Below are positions 51,871 to 59,927 of a stretch of 64,000 nt of DNA, one piece after another. The first letter of the stretch is position 1, and the number at the start of each line of letters is the position of its first letter. Source of the stretch: Hymenobacter taeanensis (GTDB taxonomy: Bacteria; Bacteroidota; Bacteroidia; Cytophagales; Hymenobacteraceae); the NCBI RefSeq assembly GCF_013137895.1, contig NZ_CP053538.1, positions 1,363,501-1,427,500 on the forward strand, given 5' to 3'. The notes under the pieces were generated by a model. It was given only the letters and a program-made list of their open reading frames with translations. It was not told where the DNA came from and made no database searches. The position numbers were made by a program, and so were the translations under genes.

Positions 51871-52337
51871 ATGTCTATTTCATACTTCCGCCAACTCTCC
51901 GGTGTAGTTCTCTGCGGACTGCTCCTTCCGCGTGTAGGTGCTCACGCCCAAAGCAGCCCCACGCCGGTGCCCATGCCTAATGCTGTTTCAGCTAATCAAA
52001 ACGGTCAAAACAAGCTAGATGGGCGTCCCGTCTACTTCTATGTAGAAAAGATGCCCGTGTACTCGAACGACGGCAAAGAAGGCTTGCAAGCGTTTATCAG
52101 CAGCCACGTGCGCGGAGCAGCCAGAGGTAGCGTGCCTACATCAGCTTCATAATTGACCAAACCGGTAAAGCCCGTCGCCCAGCCTCAGGGCCCAACCCAG
52201 CAGAAACAGAAGCAGCAGTAGATCCAGCCCTAGCTACAGCCTTTGCTTCTATCGAAAGCTTCAAACTAGGCTACCAAAACGGAAAGCCAGTAGACGTTCG
52301 GCTGACAATGAGAATAGCCGACCCGCTGAAGAAGTAG
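51871..52337 (+). pseudogene. Third TonB C-terminal-domain gene, -1 frameshift
   Basis: Frame A starts MSISYFRQLSGVVLCGLLLPRVGAHAQ (signal peptide) and runs through PVYFYVEKMPVYSNDGKEGLQAFISSHVRGAARGSV before a TAA at 52150-52152. The -1 frame continues YISFIIDQTGKARRPASGPNPAETEAAVDPALATAFASIESFKLGYQNGKPVDVRLTM to TAG 52335-52337. Together they form a short TonB-like domain, with several residues missing at the joint, so the damage is probably a small deletion. The join must fall between 52131 and 52149. It is the third such break in the same family within 4 kb. Confidence 0.75.
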
Positions 52338-52345
52338 GCCCCACC

Positions 52346-52513
52346 GTCATTGCGAGGAGGCACGACGAAGCAATCTTTCCTTGTTGTAGGATATGCATCT
52401 GATGAAACACGAAAAGCCCTTACTACCGCCGTGGAAGTAAGGGCTTTTAAGTAGGTCGACGATTCGCGCGCAGACTAAAGAAGGATTGCTTCGTCGTGCC
52501 TCCTCGCAATGAC
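52346..52513. repeat. Dispersed inverted-repeat element, 168 bp, with nested terminator
   Basis: Outer arms of 33 bases (52346-52378 and 52481-52513) match inversely with one mismatch (core GTCATTGCGAGGAGGCACGA). Inside is a hairpin that probably ends argH transcription. It fills the gap between the broken TonB gene and argH. Confidence 0.8.
52412..52448. terminator. argH terminator nested in repeat element
   Basis: AAAAGCCCTTACT (52412-52424) pairs with AGTAAGGGCTTTT (52436-52448), perfect, with A/T tracts on both sides. Its stem resembles the one at 41283-41319. Confidence 0.82.
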
Positions 52514-52522
52514 ATGCCGGCT

Positions 52523-53827
52523 TTACTCTTTCACCAACCCACTCTTCTCCCGCAGCCGCTGCACCTTCGCCTGTATTTCTTCTATGCCTAGGTTGTGCAC
52601 ACTGCCCAGGTGCGTGGTGTGGAATTCTTTGTGGGGCACGTAGCTGCCATCTTCCACGGCCAGGCCTACCTGTTTGTAGGCGGTGCGGAACGGTGTACCG
52701 CTTTGGATGAGCTGGTTGATGTTTTCGACGGTAAACACGGCGTCGTACTTCTCTTGGTTCAGCAGGTTGGGCTTGATTTTCAGCTGCGGTAAGGCAAACA
52801 GCACGATGTCCAGGATGTCGAGGAACTGGGTCATGGGCTCGAAGAGCAGCTCCTTTAAAATCTGGAAGTCGCGGTGGTAGCCGCTGGGCAGGTTGCTGGT
52901 GGCTAGCATGAGCGTGTTCGGCAGAGCTTGCAGGGCGTTGCAGCGCGCCCGGATCAGTTCAAACACATCGGGGTTTTTCTTGTGGGGCATGATGCTGGAG
53001 CCTGTGGTAAACTCCTTGGGCAACTCCACAAACGCCATATCTTGGCCGTTATACATCACTAGGTCGTAGGCCATCTTGGCGAGGGTGGCGGCCATGCCGG
53101 CCAGGGCAAATGCCACCGTCTTCTCGGTTTTGCCGCGTAGCATTTGGGCGCCCACGCTGCTTACGGCCAGACTGCCGAAGCCCATTTCCTGGGTCGTCAT
53201 TTTGCGGTCGATGGGGAAGCTGCTGCCGAAGCCGGCCCCGGAACCCAGCGGATTTTGGTCGGCTACGGTGTGAGCAGCTTCAAACAGGGCCAGGTCTAAC
53301 AGCAGGTGTTCAGCGTAAGCTGAAAACCACAGCCCGAAGGAACTGGGCATGGCCGCCTGGAAGTGGGTGTAGCCGGGCATCAGGTCCTCCTGGTGCGCCT
53401 CGGCTTTCTGCAGGAGCACTTGCACCAGCTCCAGCGTTTTGGCGGCGGCGCGCTCGGTGTAGTCCTTCAGGAAGAGCTGGATAGCCGTGAGTACCTGGTC
53501 GTTGCGGGAGCGAGCCGTATGGATCTTCTTGCCCGCGTCGCCGAACTTCTCGGTTAGGTAGTATTCAATTTTGGAGTGTACGTCCTCGAACTCTTCCCCG
53601 ATGGTGAAGGTACCATTTTCAAGTTGCGCGGCCAGCTCCGTGAGACCTTGCTGGAGCTGCTGGTTTTCCTCCTCCGAAAGCAGCCCGGCCTTTGCCAGCA
53701 TGTTGGCTTGGGCCTTGGAAGCCAGCACGTCGAACTGCGCGAGGTACATATCCAGCTCCCGGTCGCGGCCCACGGTAAACTGTTCAATCTTCTTATCGAC
53801 GGCAATGCCCTTATCCCAGATTTTCAT
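52523..53827 (-). CDS. argH: Argininosuccinate lyase
   Basis: 434 residues. It splits argininosuccinate to arginine and fumarate, the last arginine step. Evidence: N-terminal MKIWDKGIAVDKKIEQFTVGRDRELD; ARSRNDQVLTAIQLFLKDY (substrate contact); MPGYTHFQAAMPSSFGLWFSAYAEHLL with the catalytic-region His; and the flexible signature loop GSSIMPHKKNPDVFELIRARCN with the catalytic Ser. Complete at both ends. It is separated from the other minus-strand arg genes (argE-like, argB) by a VOC gene on the opposite strand. Confidence 0.96.
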   Translation of the reverse strand: MKIWDKGIAVDKKIEQFTVGRDRELDMYLAQFDVLASKAQANMLAKAGLLSEEENQQLQQGLTELAAQLENGTFTIGEEFEDVHSKIEYYLTEKFGDAGKKIHTARSRNDQVLTAIQLFLKDYTERAAAKTLELVQVLLQKAEAHQEDLMPGYTHFQAAMPSSFGLWFSAYAEHLLLDLALFEAAHTVADQNPLGSGAGFGSSFPIDRKMTTQEMGFGSLAVSSVGAQMLRGKTEKTVAFALAGMAATLAKMAYDLVMYNGQDMAFVELPKEFTTGSSIMPHKKNPDVFELIRARCNALQALPNTLMLATSNLPSGYHRDFQILKELLFEPMTQFLDILDIVLFALPQLKIKPNLLNQEKYDAVFTVENINQLIQSGTPFRTAYKQVGLAVEDGSYVPHKEFHTTHLGSVHNLGIEEIQAKVQRLREKSGLVKE

Positions 53828-54015
53828 GTGTTGACTGTGTATGGTTCCGGCCCCCGACCGGGAAATGGGTACTACGTTTTATCTACCTCATTGAGCTTGT
53901 ACCGGCGCGAAACTGCCGTGTCGCAAAACGCTCGTTTTTTGTCGCCTTCGGCCGCGCTGCCGAGTAACGCAGGGCACTACCTTTACCCCAGCTCACCCGC
54001 CAACTATCATCAGCC

Positions 54016-54462
54016 ATGCAGAAAATCACCACCTTCCTGACGTTTAATGATAAGGCCGAAGAAGCGGCAACGCTCTACACCAGCGTTTTCAAGGATTCAA
54101 AAATCACTCGCGTAACCAAGCTGCCAAACGGCAGCGTGATGACAGTGGAGTTTGAGTTAGCGGAGCAAAAGTACATTGCCATGAATGGTGGACCGCATTT
54201 CACGTTCAGCACGGGTATTTCGCTGGCCGTAAGCTGCGCCGATCAGACGGAAATTGATGCGCTCTGGAACAAGCTCACGGCCAATGGCGGTGAACCAGGC
54301 CGGTGCGGGTGGCTTAAAGACCCGTTTGGCGTATCCTGGCAGATAATTCCGGCGAATATGGGCCAACTGCTACGGAGCGACAACCCAGCCCGCGCCCAGC
54401 GCAAAATGGCCGCCATGATGCAGATGCACAAAATCGAAATTGCCACGCTGGAACAGGCCTAG
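54016..54462 (+). CDS. VOC (glyoxalase/PhnB-like) superfamily protein
   Basis: 148 residues with one PhnB-type VOC unit: MQKITTFLTFNDKAEEAATLYTSVFKDSKITRVTKLP, EFELAEQKYIAMNGGPHFTFSTGISLAVSCADQTEIDALWNKLT and GGEPGRCGWLKDPFGVSWQIIP. The group is often mislabelled 3-demethylubiquinone methyltransferase; it has no methyltransferase fold, and its substrate is unknown. The stop TAG lies in CAGGCCTAG. It sits alone on the plus strand among minus-strand arg genes and is followed by a perfect inverted repeat. Confidence 0.88.
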   Translation: MQKITTFLTFNDKAEEAATLYTSVFKDSKITRVTKLPNGSVMTVEFELAEQKYIAMNGGPHFTFSTGISLAVSCADQTEIDALWNKLTANGGEPGRCGWLKDPFGVSWQIIPANMGQLLRSDNPARAQRKMAAMMQMHKIEIATLEQA

Positions 54463-54482
54463 CTGCTGATGGCTTTGCAAAT

Positions 54483-54598
54483 AAGACCGTCATGCTGAGC
54501 GCAGTCGAAGCATCTCTACCGCTTCGTTGCTGATGTTCTAGGCCAGTTGATTAGCACTGCGGTAGAGATGCTTCGACTGCGCTCAGCATGACGGTCTT
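54483..54598. repeat. Perfect 40-bp inverted repeat, empty copy of the cassette-flanking repeat
   Basis: Arms 54483-54522 and 54559-54598 are exact reverse complements (core CGTCATGCTGAGCGCAGTCG / GAAGCATCTCTACCG) with a 36-base spacer and no gene. It lies between the convergent VOC and argE-like genes and may serve as a terminator for both. The same core flanks small genes at 59.9-60.4 and 63.2-63.6 kb. Confidence 0.88.
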
Positions 54599-54610
54599 TA
54601 CAGCACCGAC

Positions 54611-55681
54611 TTACAGCACCAGCCCGTCCAGCAACTCAATATAGCCCCGCACACCCGCTCTGATTTCGCTGAGCAGAATATACTCATCGGGCGTGTGCGA
54701 GCGGGCCGAGTCGCCGGGGCCAATCTTGACGGTGGTAAACGGCATCATCGACTGATCCGACAGCGTGACGGAGCCAAGCGTGCGGCGTCCCAGGCCTAGG
54801 CCTCTTTGCACGAGCGGGTGGCCTAGGTCAATGCGAGAGGAGTTAAGATGAGTAGAGCGCGGCGTCACCTCGGAGGTAATGTGTTGGCGTACCAGCTCTA
54901 CCACTTCTGGGTTAGAGTAGCACTCGTTGGTGCGCACATCCACCACGAAGGTGCAGCGGTCGGGCACGACGTTGTGCTGGGAGCCGGCCTGAATTTGGGT
55001 CACAGTCATTTTTACCGGGCCCAGCAGCTCCGACACTTCCGGGAAACGGAACTGTTCAAACCACCGAATATCCGCCACAGCTTTGTACAGAGCGTTTTCG
55101 CCTTCCTCGCGGGCGGCGTGGCCGGTGTGGCCGTGGGCTACGCAATCCAGCACCACAAGGCCCTTTTCAGCCACGGCGAGGTCCATTTGGGTGGGCTCTC
55201 CTACAATGCCTAGGTCTATGTGGCCTAGCTGGGGTAGCACACTCCGGATGCCATTCACGCCGGAAATTTCCTCCTCGGCCGTGATGGCGCAGATCAGGTT
55301 GTAGGCCAGGTCGGTGCGCTCATGGAAATACAGAAACGTGGCCAGTAGGCTCACCGCCGAAGCCCCGGCATCGTTGCTGCCTAAGCCTATCAGCTTGTCG
55401 CCTTCCACGGTAGCGCCTAGTGGGTCGTAGGTCCAGGTGTTGCCAGCCTTTACGGTGTCGTGGTGGGAGTTAAGCAGGATGGTGGGCTTGGCCGCATCAA
55501 AGTGCTTTGATACGGCCCAGACGTTGTTTTTGTCCCTGTGCGGGTGGGCACCGTGGAAGGTCAGAAACCGAAAGAGCAACTCTGCGGTCTGATCTTCTTC
55601 CCGCGAGAGAGAAGACGTCTGAATCAGCTCCTGCAGCAGCTCGATGGCATCCTCCGTCAGCCGCTCTACTAGCTCCGGCAT
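54611..55681 (-). CDS. ArgE/DapE-type M20 deacetylase (acetylornithine deacetylase family)
   Basis: 356 residues. Di-metal M20 peptidase fold: LNSHHDTVKAG (His, Asp), GLGSNDAGASAVSLL (bridging Asp), CAITAEEEISGVNGI (catalytic Glu pair), then GEPTQMDLAVAEKGL and a dimer domain, with a distal His in GDSARSHTPDEYILL. Given argB directly upstream and argH beyond, it probably frees ornithine (or citrulline) from its N-acyl form in arginine synthesis; Bacteroidota may use acetyl- or succinyl-intermediates. Its ATG overlaps the argB 3' end by 13 bases. Confidence 0.88.
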   Translation of the reverse strand: MPELVERLTEDAIELLQELIQTSSLSREEDQTAELLFRFLTFHGAHPHRDKNNVWAVSKHFDAAKPTILLNSHHDTVKAGNTWTYDPLGATVEGDKLIGLGSNDAGASAVSLLATFLYFHERTDLAYNLICAITAEEEISGVNGIRSVLPQLGHIDLGIVGEPTQMDLAVAEKGLVVLDCVAHGHTGHAAREEGENALYKAVADIRWFEQFRFPEVSELLGPVKMTVTQIQAGSQHNVVPDRCTFVVDVRTNECYSNPEVVELVRQHITSEVTPRSTHLNSSRIDLGHPLVQRGLGLGRRTLGSVTLSDQSMMPFTTVKIGPGDSARSHTPDEYILLSEIRAGVRGYIELLDGLVL

Positions 55682-56451
55682 AGCACAGTTTTCACGGGTT
55701 CGTTGATTTTAAGCGCGTTTTCAATTACCACGCGCTCCACGCCGGCCTCCAATGCGGCAAAGGCATTATCAAGCTTGGGCACCATGCCCGCAGCAATAAC
55801 GCCTTTGGCTTTCAGCTGCTGATACTGAGCCGGCACTATCTGCGGAATAACGGAATTTTCGTCGTTGATATCGGCCAGCACGCCATCTTTCTCGAAGCAG
55901 AAGTGCAGCTCCACCTCATACTGCGCAGCTAGGGCGCGGGCCAGGGTACTGGCAATGGTGTCGGCGTTGGTATTGAGCAACTGGCCCAGGCCATTGTGCG
56001 TGATGGCGCAAAACACGGGCGTGATGCCCGCCTGCAGCAGCTGGCCTAGCAGGGCGGTATTCACGCTGCCCTCGGGCAGGTCGCCCACAAAGCCGTAGTC
56101 GATTTCCTTTACAGGGCGCTTTACGGCCCTAATGGCGTTGCCATCGGCCCCCGACAGGCCTAGCGCGTTCACACCAGCCGCTTGCAACAGCGCCACTACC
56201 TGCTTGTTGGTTTTGCCGGCGTAAAACATCGTCACAATATCTAGAGTCGGGGCGTCGGTGATGCGGCGGCCCTGCACCATCTGGGGTTCAATGCCTAGGT
56301 CTAACAGCATTTGGCTGGCACCTTTGCCCCCGCCGTGCACCAGAATTTTTTGGCCGGGTATTCGGGCCAGCTCCCGCAGGAAGTGGCCTAGCTGAGCTTC
56401 ATCATCAATGATGCCGCCGCCAATCTTAAAAATTTTCAGGCCTTCTCGCAT
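55669..56451 (-). CDS. argB: Acetylglutamate kinase
   Basis: 260 residues. The amino-acid kinase fold phosphorylates N-acyl-glutamate in arginine synthesis: FKIGGGIIDDEAQLGHFLREL, the nucleotide motif LVHGGGKGAS (about 39-48), VQGRRITDAPTLDIVTMFYAGKTNKQVVALLQ, NTNADTIASTLARAL and VIAAGMVPKLDNAFAALEAGVERVVI. ATG 56451 (MREGLKIF) starts homology; a longer frame to 56499 is not conserved. The gene opens a minus-strand pair with the ArgE-like gene and is divergent from the plus-strand arg genes, sharing a 619-base control region. Confidence 0.94.
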   Translation of the reverse strand: MREGLKIFKIGGGIIDDEAQLGHFLRELARIPGQKILVHGGGKGASQMLLDLGIEPQMVQGRRITDAPTLDIVTMFYAGKTNKQVVALLQAAGVNALGLSGADGNAIRAVKRPVKEIDYGFVGDLPEGSVNTALLGQLLQAGITPVFCAITHNGLGQLLNTNADTIASTLARALAAQYEVELHFCFEKDGVLADINDENSVIPQIVPAQYQQLKAKGVIAAGMVPKLDNAFAALEAGVERVVIENALKINEPVKTVLCRS

Positions 56452-56595
56452 GGTTCTTGGAAGAGGTAAAATGCGGCACAGCGTGCCACGCAGCGCCAAA
56501 ACAGATGCTCCATTCGGTTATTATCTGCCCACGGCATGCATTAGGCAGCAACTATTTTTGCCCGCGGGCCGACAAAGTTTCCGAAAAAAAACATC

Positions 56596-56603
56596 TAGTT
56601 TTG
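56596..56603 (+). promoter_or_regulatory. Candidate promoter of the plus-strand arg operon
   Basis: TAGTTTTG, an exact TAnnTTTG box. Transcription from here would start near 56610 and give a leader of about 460 bases before the acetyltransferase gene. No TTTG occurs at the strict -33 spacing (the nearest, 56567-56570, is 25 bases away). Confidence 0.5.
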
Positions 56604-57070
56604 CAACGATTTAGCGGTCCTATTCATTTTAAACCGCAGAAACCTCTCCCTCGCCTTACGGCAGTCTTCATGATTCGTCTCTCTTCTATTGCGCTTCTGC
56701 GACGACCCAACCTGGTCGTGCGAACAATGCCAGCTTAAGAGCTGGCATGCAATAGTTCGTCGGCCAGCAAGCATCCTGCTCTCCCCGACGAAAGGGCCCC
56801 AACCAAAGTGGCCTGCTGAAGAAAGTTTCTACGAACAACGAATTGACACGAGTGTAAGCCCTGGTGCGCCTCCCCTAGCCGATTTTACTGCACACACCGC
56901 TGTAGCGACCTGCTGAACCGGCTACCCCATCATTCTGAGCTTCTTTCCCGGGCACCAGAACCTGATCTGGTTACGGCGCAGCCACATCTCCCGGCTGCAC
57001 TTCTAGCTCCTCCCTTATCGTCTTTCCGAGTCTGTTGCCGTACAAAGCGGTAACCAACTGAGCTCCGACC
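56604..57070 (+). promoter_or_regulatory. Structured leader region upstream of the arg operon
   Basis: Between the box at 56596 and ATG 57071 no long protein gene is convincing, but several hairpins are: 56702-56719 (ACGACC/GGTCGT), 56721-56759 (cgaac/gttcg around the perfect ATGCCAGCT-TAAG-AGCTGGCAT), then cgtcgg/ccgacg, ccaga/tctgg and gcagcc/ggctgc stems further on. A short Arg-containing reading frame ends in the second hairpin. Together these suggest an attenuator-type leader that senses arginine supply; this is inference, not proof. Confidence 0.45.
56670..56738 (+). CDS. Putative arginine leader peptide (22 residues)
   Basis: ATG 56670 encodes MIRLSSIALLRRPNLVVRTMPA and ends at TAA 56736-56738. 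Four of 22 codons are Arg, including a CGA-CGA pair (CGA is uncommon here). The stop codon lies in the four-base loop (TAAG) of a perfect 9-bp hairpin (56727-56748). Position after a promoter box and before an arginine operon fits a ribosome-stalling leader peptide. The frame also stays open upstream to 56457, so the exact start is an inference. Confidence 0.4.
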   Translation: MIRLSSIALLRRPNLVVRTMPA

Positions 57071-57640
57071 ATGCTTTTACGAGTCGCCAATGCTGCCGAT
57101 GCGCAGTATGTGGAAATCCTCTGTCAATGGTACGCCGAATCCGCCAAATCGCGCGGAGTCGGCATCGCCAAGCGTGACCCTAACTATCTGATTAAGAAGA
57201 TGGATAAGGGCGACGCCATTATTGCCTTCATTGATGATCAGCTGGCGGGCTTCTGCTACATCGAAACCTTTGAGGACAACAAATTTGTAGTCAACTCGGG
57301 CCTCATCGTTAACACGGAGCTGCGCAAAGAGGGCTTGGGCCGCGCCATCAAGCACCGGGTGTTTGAGCTGTCGCGCACGAAATATCCGGCGGCCAAAATC
57401 TTTGGTATCACGACCTCGGCGGCCGTGATGAAGATCAACAATGAGCTGGGCTACCGCCCGGTTACCTTCCCTGAGCTAACTCAGAGCGACGATTTCTGGA
57501 AAGGCTGCTCAAGCTGCAAAAACTACGGCATTCTGATGGAAAACGAGCGCAAAATGTGCTTGTGCACCGGCATGGTTTACGACAAGCTCGACGACCAATT
57601 CAGCCAGGCCACCATCGAAATTCTTAGCCAGGAGCGGTAG
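57071..57640 (+). CDS. GNAT acetyltransferase at head of arg operon, with C-terminal Cys cluster
   Basis: 189 residues. GNAT core: MLLRVANAADAQYVEIL, AIIAFIDDQLAGFCYIETFEDN, VVNSGLIVNTELRKEGLGRAIKHRVFELS (CoA loop) and GITTSAAVMKINNELGYRPV. After the domain come Cys146, Cys149, Cys163 and Cys165 (CSSC...MCLC), a likely metal site that is unusual for GNATs. Its place before argG suggests it may supply the N-acetylglutamate synthase step of arginine synthesis, since no classical argA or argJ is in view. It starts after a long structured leader and is followed by argG at 119 bases. Confidence 0.85.
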   Translation: MLLRVANAADAQYVEILCQWYAESAKSRGVGIAKRDPNYLIKKMDKGDAIIAFIDDQLAGFCYIETFEDNKFVVNSGLIVNTELRKEGLGRAIKHRVFELSRTKYPAAKIFGITTSAAVMKINNELGYRPVTFPELTQSDDFWKGCSSCKNYGILMENERKMCLCTGMVYDKLDDQFSQATIEILSQER

Positions 57641-57759
57641 AGAACTAAGAGGTGAGAAGTTAGAGCTTAGAGCTGTTCTGACGGATTTTCTCTTTCTCAC
57701 TTCAATCTTCCGAGTCCGGCTTTTTAAGCTCTACCATCTGATTTCTAAGTTTTTATTTA

Positions 57760-58947
57760 ATGAAAAAGGTAGTTTTAGCCTACAGCGGCGGCCTGGATAC
57801 GTCCTTCTGCGTTGTGTATCTGACCCGCGAGCTGGGTCTGGAAGTGCACACCGTCATCGTCAACTCCGGCGGCTTTTCTGAGGAAGAGCTGGCCGCCATC
57901 GAGAAGCGCGCCTATGAGTTGGGCTCCTCGAAGCATGAAGTAATCGACGTGACCCAGCGTTTCTACCAGGACTGCCTGCGCTACCTCATTTTTGGCAACA
58001 TCCTCAAAAACGACACTTACCCATTGAGTGTCAGTGCGGAGCGGATGTTCCAGAGCTTGGCCCTGGCGGAGTACGCCCGGGAGCACAAGGCCGACTACAT
58101 TGCCCACGGCAGCACCGGCGCCGGCAACGACCAAGTGCGTTTCGACGTGGCTTTCTCGGTTATTGCGCCCAACACCGAAATCATCACGCCCATCCGCGAC
58201 CTGAAACTGTCGCGCCAGGCTGAGATTGAATTTCTGAACCAGCACGGCTTCGAGATGAGCTGGGAAAAGGCCAAATACTCCATCAACAAGGGTATTTGGG
58301 GCACCAGCGTGGGCGGCGTAGAAACTCTCACCTCGCACCAGGCCCTACCCGAGTCAGCATACCCTACCCAACTCACCGCCAACGAGCCAACCACGGTGGA
58401 AATCACCTTCGCCAAAGGTGAGCCCGTGGCGCTGATTGGCAAGTCGATGAACCCGGTGGAGCTGATTCAGGAGCTCAACGACCTGGGGGGCCGCTACGCC
58501 ATTGGCCGCGACACCCACGTGGGCGACACGATTCTGGGTATCAAAGGCCGCGTAGGCTTCGAGGCGCCTGCACCGCTGATTCTGCTGAAAGCCCACCACT
58601 TGCTGGAGAAGCATACCTCCAGCCGCTGGCAGCTGCTGCACAAGGACTACATCGCTAACTGGTACGGCACCTTGCTGCACGAGGCTCAGTACCTCGACCC
58701 CGTGATGCGCGATATGGAGGCTTTCCTCACGTCGTCGCAGGAGCGGGTATCGGGCAAGGTGTTTGTGACCTTAAAGCCCTACCAGTTCGAGCTGCAGGGT
58801 GTTGAGTCGAAGTACGACATGATGCGCTCCAAAGTGGCCACCTACGGCGAGGAAAACGACGCTTGGGATGGCCGCGACGCCAAGGGCTTCATCAAAATCT
58901 TCAGCAACCAGCTGCGGATTCATAGCTCGTTCAACGATGAAAATTAA
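57760..58947 (+). CDS. argG: Argininosuccinate synthase
   Basis: 395 residues. It joins citrulline and aspartate using ATP. The PP-loop AYSGGLDTS is at residues 7-15; AHGSTGAGNDQVRFD (about 126-140), EFLNQHGFEMSWEKAKYSINKGIWGTSVGG and LNDLGGRYAIGRDTHVGDTILGIKGR follow in the standard order. Complete; its last 11 bases overlap the argC start, so the two are translationally coupled. Confidence 0.97.
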   Translation: MKKVVLAYSGGLDTSFCVVYLTRELGLEVHTVIVNSGGFSEEELAAIEKRAYELGSSKHEVIDVTQRFYQDCLRYLIFGNILKNDTYPLSVSAERMFQSLALAEYAREHKADYIAHGSTGAGNDQVRFDVAFSVIAPNTEIITPIRDLKLSRQAEIEFLNQHGFEMSWEKAKYSINKGIWGTSVGGVETLTSHQALPESAYPTQLTANEPTTVEITFAKGEPVALIGKSMNPVELIQELNDLGGRYAIGRDTHVGDTILGIKGRVGFEAPAPLILLKAHHLLEKHTSSRWQLLHKDYIANWYGTLLHEAQYLDPVMRDMEAFLTSSQERVSGKVFVTLKPYQFELQGVESKYDMMRSKVATYGEENDAWDGRDAKGFIKIFSNQLRIHSSFNDEN

Positions 58948-59917
58948 GGTTGGCATCGTAGGCGGCGCTGGCTACACGGCCGGTGAGCTGCTCCGCATTC
59001 TGCTACACCACGAGTACACGGAGCTAGGTGCCATCGTCAGCTCCTCCAACGCCGGCAACCCCATCTACCAGGTCCACGACGACCTAGTGGGTGAAACGGA
59101 CCTGGTGTTTGCCTCGGAGCTGGACGGTGATGAAGACGTAGTATTTCTGTGCCTAGGCCACGGTAACTCCAAGGCGTGGCTCGAGAAACACGAGCTGCCC
59201 GAAACCACCCACATCATCGACCTCAGTAACGATTTCCGCCTGGAAGCCGACGCCGAGTTTGAAGGCCGGGAGTTTGTGTACGGGTTGCCCGAGCTGAACC
59301 GAAACCGCATCCAGCAGGCACAGAGCATTGCCAACCCCGGTTGCTTTGCTACGGCTATTCAGCTGGCGTTGCTGCCGCTGGCGCAGGCCGGCAAGCTGAC
59401 GGATGATGTGCACGTATCGGCCATTACCGGCAGTACGGGTGCGGGCCAGAGCTTGTCGGAGACGGTGCACTTCTCGTGGCGCACCAACAACGTGTCCATC
59501 TACAAGCCCTTCACCCATCAGCACCTCGGCGAAATAGGGGAAAGTTTGGCGCAGCTGCAACCGCAGTTGGATAGTGCCATGCACTTCATCCCGTACCGCG
59601 GCAACTTCTCGCGGGGCATCTTCGCCAGCGTTTATACGCCGTCGGATTTGACCCAAGAGGAAGCGCGAGAGCTGTACCAGAAATTCTACGCCGATGCGCC
59701 GTTCACCACGGTATCGGACAAGGAAATTCACTTAAAGCAGGTAGTCAACACCAACAAATGCCTGCTGCACGTGCAGAAATTCGGCAAGCAGCTGCTCATC
59801 ACCTCGGTTATCGACAACCTGGTGAAAGGCGCTTCGGGCCAGGCCGTGCAGAACATGAACCTGATATTCGGTTTGCCAGAAACGACAGGCCTAGGACTGA
59901 AAGCAGGGCTGTTTTAA
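58937..59917 (+). CDS. argC: N-acetyl-gamma-glutamyl-phosphate reductase
   Basis: 326 residues. It reduces the acyl-glutamyl phosphate made by ArgB, using NADPH. Rossmann entry VGIVGGAGYTAGELLRILLHH (Gly-rich motif), VFLCLGHGNSKAW, DLSNDFRLE, FVYGLPELNR, and the catalytic Cys136 in NPGCFAT. The C-terminal dimer domain includes FHIPYRGNFSRGIFASVY-like residues (HFIPYRGNFSRGIF). ATG 58937 lies inside the end of argG. A frame upstream (58868) reads through argG and is not used. An inverted repeat follows 10 bases after the stop. Confidence 0.96.
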   Translation: MKIKVGIVGGAGYTAGELLRILLHHEYTELGAIVSSSNAGNPIYQVHDDLVGETDLVFASELDGDEDVVFLCLGHGNSKAWLEKHELPETTHIIDLSNDFRLEADAEFEGREFVYGLPELNRNRIQQAQSIANPGCFATAIQLALLPLAQAGKLTDDVHVSAITGSTGAGQSLSETVHFSWRTNNVSIYKPFTHQHLGEIGESLAQLQPQLDSAMHFIPYRGNFSRGIFASVYTPSDLTQEEARELYQKFYADAPFTTVSDKEIHLKQVVNTNKCLLHVQKFGKQLLITSVIDNLVKGASGQAVQNMNLIFGLPETTGLGLKAGLF

Positions 59918-59927
59918 CCCATCAGAA

